From Sphingopyxis sp. OPL5 (GTDB taxonomy: Bacteria; Pseudomonadota; Alphaproteobacteria; Sphingomonadales; Sphingomonadaceae): a stretch of 64,000 nt of DNA. Shown here one piece after another: positions 52,483 through 64,000 of this stretch (positions within the stretch are counted from its first letter, which is position 1; every line of letters starts with the position of its first letter). Position numbers and translations under genes: made by a program. A model generated the notes under the pieces. That model worked only from the letters and a program-made list of their open reading frames with translations, was not told the DNA's origin and made no database searches. The stretch spans positions 3,590,001 to 3,654,000 of the forward strand of contig NZ_CP060725.1 in the NCBI RefSeq assembly GCF_003797775.2. The letters are read 5' to 3'.

Positions 52483-52773
52483 TCAGATGATGGTTGCGCC
52501 ATTGGCTATCGCGACGAAGCCACAACCGGAGAAGGCAAGTATCACCACGCGCCAGATGTTCCGGTTGACGCGACCGATGCCTTTGCATTGTCCGAATAAG
52601 CTCACCTGGTGGCCGACGAGCCAAGTTACAGACATGAAGAGCAGCCAATTGCACGCCATAATGGGCCAAATGGGAAATTCCGGGGCCACAAAAGTGCTCA
52701 CCAGCATGGAGAGGGAGGCGGCGACCGAAAGGATTGCGGCCACGATGACCGCTCGCTGTTTGTCTCGCAACAT
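52483..52773 (-). CDS. small hypothetical membrane protein
   Basis: A 96-residue protein with three predicted helices: AVIVAAILSVAASLSMLVST, PIMACNWLLFMSVTWLVG, and VILAFSGCGFVAIANGATII. Its GC content is clearly lower than the surrounding genes. No family is recognised. It converges with the cyclase gene and is followed upstream by a 400-bp gap holding repeat copy 3. Confidence 0.5.
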   Translation of the reverse strand: MLRDKQRAVIVAAILSVAASLSMLVSTFVAPEFPIWPIMACNWLLFMSVTWLVGHQVSLFGQCKGIGRVNRNIWRVVILAFSGCGFVAIANGATII

Positions 52774-52903
52774 CTACGCTCTCGCAACAATACCCATTAC
52801 ATGTTTGAATGGGCCAGGAATCCATCGTCCGCAACCGATCGTTTGCCGTCATCGCCCCGCTCGGAGCCGCGCGGACGAGAAGGGGTAGAAAGCGGGCGTC
52901 GCC

Positions 52904-53050
52904 GCTCCTCGCTGTCGCGCAGCGATGGGGAGGTGGCAGCGCGCAGCGCTGACGGAGGGGCCGACGCCGTCAAAGGCTGGCGCAAGGCCACCGCCCCTCC
53001 ACCACCGCTGCGCGGCGGCCCCCCTCCCCACGGCTGCGCCGCAGGGAGGA
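52904..53050. repeat. composite palindromic repeat element, copy 3
   Basis: Same layout and internal order as copy 2 (GGGGAGGTGGCAGCGCGCAG, then CTCCACCACCGCTGCGCGGC), but with diverged ends. It occupies most of the 398-bp stretch between the small membrane gene (ending 52773) and the DUF4197 gene (53172); the remaining sequence shows nothing recognisable. Confidence 0.8.
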
Positions 53051-53171
53051 TTTTTAGGGCTGGCTTCGGTCGTTAGCGGACGTCATCCGTCTCACCGACG
53101 CTCTATGGCGGCCAACGCTTTGCTGCTACAACCGGCCCGTCGATTGCGGCAGGCCCGAGCAGGAGTGCGTC

Positions 53172-53840
53172 ATGGAGTGGGACGAGACGGAAATGCGGCG
53201 CCGGGCGCTGTTTGCGGGGGCGGCCGGGATGCTGGCGCTCGCGGTGACGCCATTCGCCATGGCCAAGGCGCCGAACGGCGGCGTGAAGTCGCTGATCGGC
53301 AACGCGTCCGACGGGGCGCTCGACAAACTGGCGCAGCCGGGGGCCTTTTACGCCGACAAGGCTGTGCGCATCCTGTTGCCGGGGGCGGGCGGAAAAATGG
53401 CGTCGAAGCTGTTCGGCATGGGCGACAAGCTGGGCCTGACGACCAATTTGACCAGAAGCCTGAACGACGCCGGCGGCAAGGCCGCGGGCGAGGCGAAGCC
53501 GGTTTTTCGTGCCGCGATCGACGACCTGCGCTGGTCCGACGCACCCGCGCTGGTGACCAAGAAGGATGGCGCGACGCGCTATCTGCAGACCAGCGCGGGG
53601 GACGTGCTGTTCACCAAAGTGTCGCCGCTGGTCGGATCGGCGCTGCAGAATGTCGGCGCCTTTCGCCAGCTCGACGATTTGTCGAAGGGCAATTCGCTGT
53701 TGGCGTCGGCGGGGCTGACGCATGACGGGCTGACCAAGTCGGTGACCGAGCAGGCGCTGAAAGGCATTTTCCAATATATGGCGGGCGAAGAGGCGGCGTT
53801 GCGGAAGAATCCGGCGAATTTGTTGAAGGGGATTTTCTGA
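53172..53840 (+). CDS. DUF4197 domain protein
   Basis: A 222-residue exported protein with a signal peptide ending LAVTPFAMAKA. The mature part matches DUF4197: VRILLPGAGGKMASKLFGMG, the RSLNDAGGKAAGEAKPVFRA region, DGATRYLQTSAGDVLFTKVS and the C-terminal IFQYMAGEEAALRKNP. The family is widespread and of unknown function. The start (MEWDETEMRRRAL) may instead be the second Met. Confidence 0.85.
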   Translation: MEWDETEMRRRALFAGAAGMLALAVTPFAMAKAPNGGVKSLIGNASDGALDKLAQPGAFYADKAVRILLPGAGGKMASKLFGMGDKLGLTTNLTRSLNDAGGKAAGEAKPVFRAAIDDLRWSDAPALVTKKDGATRYLQTSAGDVLFTKVSPLVGSALQNVGAFRQLDDLSKGNSLLASAGLTHDGLTKSVTEQALKGIFQYMAGEEAALRKNPANLLKGIF

Positions 53841-53878
53841 CGTCGGTCGGCGCGCGCGGGGGCTGCCACTCAAGTCTC

Positions 53879-53959
53879 GTCATTGCGAGGAGCGAAGCGA
53901 CGCGGCAATCTAGAGCGGCGTAAACCGCTCTGGATTGCTTCGCTTCGCTCGCAATGACG
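53879..53959. repeat. CGTCATTGCGAGG-type inverted repeat
   Basis: An arm with CGTCATTGCGAGGAGCGAAG (53879 onward) is inverted at the end as CTTCGCTCGCAATGACG (to 53959). An inner hairpin AGAGCGG/CCGCTCT sits in the middle. This TCATTGCGAG-type palindrome is seen in many proteobacterial intergenic regions. It lies between the convergent DUF4197 and TonB receptor genes and may also act as a terminator-like structure. Confidence 0.88.
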
Positions 53960-53998
53960 AAGCTTATGAGAGCGGCGTTGCGACCGCGGCGGCCGTGC

Positions 53999-56356
53999 TC
54001 ACTCCCCGCCGAACCGCGTCGTCAACTGCACCCCGATCACCCGCGGTTCGCCCGCGTAGAGGCTGTTGAAGCCCAGGCTGTTGTCGAACTGCACCGCCGA
54101 CACCGCATAGCGTTTGCCCGTCAGGTTGGTCGCGAAGATCGCGATCTGGCTGTTGATGCTCTCGATATCCACCGACGCGCGGGCGCCGAGCAGGCCGTAG
54201 GCGGGCTGGCGCAGGCTGTCGCGGTAGATCGCCGAACCGACGAGCTGGGTCGCGCTGCGCCAGGTCCAGTCGACGCTGAGCCTGAGTTCGCCGAAATCGA
54301 GCGGCGCCGCGTAGGTGGCGCCGAGGCGGTAGCTGTATTTGGGGAATTGGAAGGGTTCGTTCGAGCGGTCGCCGGTGACGTCGGTGAAGTCGAGATATTT
54401 GGCGTCGTTGACCCCGAGGCTGCCCGACAGGGTCAGCCCGTCGAGCGGGATCGCGGTGACCTCGAGCTCGCCGCCGCGGATCCGCGCGCGCGCCGCGTTG
54501 GTGACCAGGCTGACGATCGCGCCGCCGGGCGAGGCCTGGACGATCGTGCGCTGGATGTCGCTGTAGTTCGCTTGGAAGATCGCGGCGTTGATGCGCAGCC
54601 GCCGGTCGAACAGATCGGCCTTTGTCCCGACTTCGTAATCGGTGACGGTTTCGGGGGCGAAGGCGGCGAAGCTGTCGGCGCTGCCGGTGCCGCGCAGATT
54701 CTGGCCGCCGCCCTTGAAGCTGCGCGCGGTGCGGGCATAGACCAAGAGCCCCGGCCGCAGTGTCCAGTCGACGCTGGCGAGATAGCTGTAATCCGAAAAG
54801 CCGTCCTTGAAGACCGCCTGGCAGGTGCCGCCGAGTTGCAGCGCCGGCGGGATGTTGCACACCGCGCCGCCCGACGAGCGGTTGAACGAGCGCAATTCCT
54901 TGCTTTCCTCGGTCCAGCGCAGCCCGCCGGTGAAGCGCAAGGCATCGGTCAGGTCATAGTTGAACTGGCCGAACACCGCCCAGCTACTGTTCTTGACGAA
55001 GCCGTCGGTGATGTTCGGATTGGTCGCGTTGATCGTGCCGAGCGCTGTGGCACGCGAGAAGTCGCGGCCGGTTTCCTCGTTGAAATAGGCGCCGACGATC
55101 CAGTCGAGGCTTTGGCCGATAGTGCCGCTGAACTGGAATTCCTGGCTGAGATTCTTGGCGTGGCTGGAAAGGCTCGCCTCGAGCAGCGGGAAGGGCGAAG
55201 CGTCGAGGTCGACGTCGAGCCAGCGTTTCAGCCAGCGCGCCGCCGAGATCGAGCGGAAGGACAAATCTGGCGTCAGCTCAACCGCCAGGTTCGAGCTGAC
55301 GCCATAGGTGCGCGCATAAATGCCCTGCGCGCCCGTTGCATCATTGTCGTAAAATCCGCGCCGGTCGACGAGACCGGCGAAAAGCGTGCGGGCCTGCGCC
55401 AGCGCGGCGCCGATCGCGGGGCCGTTGGCGACCGGATCGGCGAGCAGCGCCGGGTTGAGGATGCCCTGGCTGATCGCGATGTCGATCAGCGCCGGGGCGG
55501 GGTTGGGAGTGCCCGCGGCGGGGCTGGGGAAAGGGCTGACGAAGGCGAGCTTGCTGACCGGTCCGTCGCCCTTGGTGCGGGTGTAATCGGCCGAGATCGC
55601 CCAGCTGACCGCATCGTTGGGGGTGAACAGCGTGTTGGCGCGAAAGGCGATCTGCTCGCGCCCGCCGATGCCTTGGTTCAGGCCGTTGACCCCGAGCGAC
55701 CCGTTGTCGAGCCAGCGGCCGACGAGGCGCACACCCAGCTTGTCGGTGACGACGGGCAGGTTGAACACCGCGCCGATATCGTAGCGGTCGTGGGTCGCGC
55801 CGCTCGCCTGGACATAGCCGCCGACGCCCGACAGGTCGGGCTGGCGCGTCGTGATGTTGATCGCGCCGCCGGTGGTGTTCTTGCCAAACAACGTGCCCTG
55901 CGGCCCGCGCAGCACCTCGACGCGTTCGGTGTCGAACAGCGCGGTTTCGAGGTTCGACGAGCGGATGTAGTTCACCCCGTCGACATAGACGCCGATCGGC
56001 GATTCGATGGTCAGGATCGAATCCTGCTGCGACTGGCCGCGGATCGTCAGGAGGACACCGGTCGGGTCGGCGCTCGACGTCTGGACGAAGAAGTTCGGGG
56101 TTTGCTTGGCGATGTCGGCGATGCCCTCGACATTGGCGTCGGTCAGTTGCTGCGCACCAAAGGCGGTGATCGCGATCGGAATCGTCTGCGCGACCTCACT
56201 GGTGCGGCGCGCGGTGACGACGATATCCTCGATGCCGCCCTGCGTCGTCTCCGCGTCGGCAGGGGCGGGGGCGGGCGCTTCCTGTGCCGCGGCGCCGGTG
56301 GCGATCGCGATGCTGGCGCTGGTCAGCAGCAAAAACAGTCCGTGCGTCATTCTCAT
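53999..56356 (-). CDS. TonB-dependent receptor
   Basis: A 785-residue outer-membrane receptor. The start at 56356 (MRMTHGLFLLLTSASIAIAT) follows GGAGGGAGAG; the signal peptide ends near GAAAQ. The TonB box is in EDIVVTARRTSEVAQTIPIA. The plug domain contains LLTIRGQSQQDSILTIESP and VEVLRGPQGTLFGKNTTGGA followed by INITTRQP. The C-terminal beta-barrel has the usual alternating aromatic strands. It is of the large ferric-siderophore/organic-substrate type common in sphingomonads. Divergent TetR suggests the ligand is sensed locally. Confidence 0.93.
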   Translation of the reverse strand: MRMTHGLFLLLTSASIAIATGAAAQEAPAPAPADAETTQGGIEDIVVTARRTSEVAQTIPIAITAFGAQQLTDANVEGIADIAKQTPNFFVQTSSADPTGVLLTIRGQSQQDSILTIESPIGVYVDGVNYIRSSNLETALFDTERVEVLRGPQGTLFGKNTTGGAINITTRQPDLSGVGGYVQASGATHDRYDIGAVFNLPVVTDKLGVRLVGRWLDNGSLGVNGLNQGIGGREQIAFRANTLFTPNDAVSWAISADYTRTKGDGPVSKLAFVSPFPSPAAGTPNPAPALIDIAISQGILNPALLADPVANGPAIGAALAQARTLFAGLVDRRGFYDNDATGAQGIYARTYGVSSNLAVELTPDLSFRSISAARWLKRWLDVDLDASPFPLLEASLSSHAKNLSQEFQFSGTIGQSLDWIVGAYFNEETGRDFSRATALGTINATNPNITDGFVKNSSWAVFGQFNYDLTDALRFTGGLRWTEESKELRSFNRSSGGAVCNIPPALQLGGTCQAVFKDGFSDYSYLASVDWTLRPGLLVYARTARSFKGGGQNLRGTGSADSFAAFAPETVTDYEVGTKADLFDRRLRINAAIFQANYSDIQRTIVQASPGGAIVSLVTNAARARIRGGELEVTAIPLDGLTLSGSLGVNDAKYLDFTDVTGDRSNEPFQFPKYSYRLGATYAAPLDFGELRLSVDWTWRSATQLVGSAIYRDSLRQPAYGLLGARASVDIESINSQIAIFATNLTGKRYAVSAVQFDNSLGFNSLYAGEPRVIGVQLTTRFGGE

Positions 56357-56426
56357 TTTGCTCTCCCTCCATCGCGCGCCACCGGCTGGAGCCGGTCTGT
56401 TCGTCCGCGAGACATTGAGGCCCACT

Positions 56427-56445
56427 TATCACACTAAGTGAGATA
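56427..56445. promoter_or_regulatory. palindromic operator between TonB receptor and TetR genes
   Basis: TATCACACTAAGTGAGATA is an inverted repeat centred at 56436 with eight of nine base pairs matching. An overlapping CACTTA-N6-TAAGTG (56423-56440) is also palindromic. It sits about 70 bp before the receptor start and about 55 bp before the TetR start, the usual place for a TetR site controlling both genes. Confidence 0.6.
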
Positions 56446-56498
56446 GATGCAACATTTTGCCTCATAGGGTGGGATATGCTAGCCAGCGCGTCTCAACG

Positions 56499-57179
56499 AT
56501 GGAGGGAAAAATCGCGAGTCTCGGCCCAAATCTGCGCCCCGCGAGCGGCGATGCAGCGCGCGCGGCGGTGCTCGACGCTACTGCCGAGGTGGTGTCGCGC
56601 ATCGGTTTTCACGACACGACGATCGATCATGTCGTGCGCGAATCGGGGGTGTCGCGCGCGACGCTCTATCGCTGGTTCGGCAACCGCGACGGATTGCTGC
56701 TCGCGTTGCTCCAGCATCTGGCGGGACCGTATCTGGAGCAGGGGGCGAAGATCGCGGTCGGGCTGGGGCCGATCGAGGACCGGCTGGAGCAGGTGATCGC
56801 GGGCGGGATCGAAAGCATTTGCAACACCCCGTGGATCCACAAGGTCGCGCAGGACGGGCTGCTCCACGACGATTTCTCGATCTTCCTCGCGGCGCACAAG
56901 TCGATCACCGGGGCGCTGGTGCGGTCGATGTTCGACGGCGCGATCGCCTCGGGCGGCTGGGCGCCGCCCGACGATCTCGACCGGTTGATCGAATGGCTGC
57001 TCCACCAGATGCTCGTGCTCGGTGCCGAGGATTATGACGATCCGCTGGAAATCCGGCGTCGCGTCGCCATCTATGTGATGCCGGTGCTGAACCTGCCGGC
57101 GCCGCCGGGCGGCGCTGGCGGCGATATCGCCGCGCGGCTGGAGCGGATCGAACGCAAGATCGACGGGCTCGATCGCTGA
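56499..57179 (+). CDS. TetR-family regulator
   Basis: A 226-residue regulator; the start at 56499 is favoured, but the frame is open from 56457. The HTH region is AVLDATAEVVSRIGFHDTTI, then DHVVRESGVSRATLYRWFGN and RDGLLLALLQHLA. The ligand domain carries EDRLEQVIAGGIESICNTPW. The end (AARLERIERKIDGLD) may form a short coiled coil. It is divergent from, and probably controls, the TonB receptor. Confidence 0.88.
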   Translation: MEGKIASLGPNLRPASGDAARAAVLDATAEVVSRIGFHDTTIDHVVRESGVSRATLYRWFGNRDGLLLALLQHLAGPYLEQGAKIAVGLGPIEDRLEQVIAGGIESICNTPWIHKVAQDGLLHDDFSIFLAAHKSITGALVRSMFDGAIASGGWAPPDDLDRLIEWLLHQMLVLGAEDYDDPLEIRRRVAIYVMPVLNLPAPPGGAGGDIAARLERIERKIDGLDR

Positions 57180-57198
57180 GGTTCCTGTCGTCGCCGCG

Positions 57199-57227
57199 TT
57201 GACAAAACAGGGCCCCGATCCTATATC
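57199..57227 (+). promoter_or_regulatory. rpoB: rpoB promoter
   Basis: A consensus -35 TTGACA (57199-57204) and -10 TATATC (57222-57227) are 17 bases apart. They lie about 175 bp before the rpoB ATG and leave a leader long enough for the attenuator-like hairpin at 57315-57355. It is the only strong promoter-like sequence in the gap. Confidence 0.75.
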
Positions 57228-57314
57228 GCCGTCACACCCCATCGTCCGAGATAGAGCCTGACTTTGCGCGGCAGGCTGTACGGATAGGTCGGCGGGGATT
57301 TCGACAGGCGTTTG

Positions 57315-57355
57315 AAAGCTGCGGTAAACCGGCGACGGTTGCCTGCGGCTTTTTT
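57315..57355 (+). terminator. attenuator-like terminator in the rpoB leader
   Basis: A stem of about 14 pairs (318-331 with 336-349 of this region) with a GCGA tetraloop and a two-base internal mismatch is flanked by AAA and TTTTTT. It ends 48 bases before the rpoB ATG. It may attenuate rpoBC transcription from the promoter at 57199, or act as the TetR terminator, with rpoB then using a promoter not recognised in the last 48 bases. Confidence 0.75.
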
Positions 57356-57403
57356 CGCGTCGATGCGCCCACGAGTTATTTTATCAAGGCGAGACAATCA
57401 CTT

Positions 57404-61582
<4,179 letters not shown>

Positions 61583-61587
61583 GATCT

Positions 61588-61618
61588 TTTCCTCGCCCCT
61601 CCCGCACCAAGCGGGAGG
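61588..61618. repeat. short CCCTCCCGC hairpin between rpoB and rpoC
   Basis: CCCCTCCCGC and GCGGGAGGGG form a ten-pair hairpin with a short ACCAA loop, in the 55-bp rpoB-rpoC gap. It belongs to the same family as the repeats at 14570-14670. The following AGTGGAG may serve as the rpoC ribosome-binding site. Confidence 0.8.
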
Positions 61619-61634
61619 GGAAGAGTGGAGCTAG

Positions 61635-64000
<2,366 letters not shown>

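Overview
The window is about 66% GC chromosomal DNA from an alphaproteobacterium, most likely a sphingomonad (Sphingomonadales, Sphingopyxis-like). That call rests on the murG-murC-murB-ddl-ftsQ-ftsA-ftsZ order, a split glycine dehydrogenase (gcvPA/gcvPB), a TonB-dependent receptor paired with a TetR regulator, a carotenoid oxygenase, GTG/TTG starts with 1-4 bp gene overlaps, and several families of intergenic palindromes. It is an inference without a database search. No transposase, integrase, phage gene or CRISPR array was seen.

Layout. (1) 1-8.1 kb: the 3' part of the division and cell-wall (dcw) cluster, translationally coupled from murG to ftsQ, then ftsA and ftsZ. (2) 8.2-12.7 kb: a secreted TPR/SPOR protein, a dGTPase-like HD hydrolase, a small lipoprotein and an NAD(P)-binding protein. 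(3) 12.8-17.6 kb: a tandem glycine riboswitch ahead of gcvT-gcvH-gcvPA-gcvPB, the glycine cleavage system. (4) 17.6-28 kb: small membrane proteins, a DUF938 methyltransferase, two tandem paralogous secreted proteins with TonB-like C-termini, an acyl-CoA synthetase with a GFA-fold partner, a third TonB-like protein, and an SDR / GST / EamA-exporter group. (5) 28.0-31.5 kb: tRNA-Trp, a decayed SugE-type exporter gene that still carries what looks like part of a guanidine-II riboswitch, a phosphoesterase and an MFS transporter.

(6) 31.7-64 kb: the transcription/ribosome 'beta operon' (secE-nusG-rplKA-rplJL-rpoBC), which is compact in many bacteria, is here pulled apart. tesB sits between nusG and rplK. 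About 7.5 kb lies between rplA and rplJ: ccmAB, a metallopeptidase, phhB, an APC permease, a DUF2975/XRE pair, and DUF2218/PadR. About 14 kb lies between rplL and rpoB: a PLP enzyme / ATP-grasp / nucleotidyltransferase cluster, a carotenoid oxygenase, a MASE1-GGDEF cyclase, and a TonB receptor with TetR. rpoB has its own promoter and an attenuator-like hairpin in its leader.

The strongest candidates for undescribed biology are these. First, the DUF2975 membrane protein / XRE regulator pair, whose promoter carries four copies of TATCG-N5-CGATA covering the -35, the -10 and the ribosome-binding site. Second, the divergent PLP-enzyme, ATP-grasp and nucleotidyltransferase genes, which look like an uncharacterised small-molecule or lipid head-group pathway. 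Third, the riboswitch-bearing sugE relic beside tRNA-Trp.
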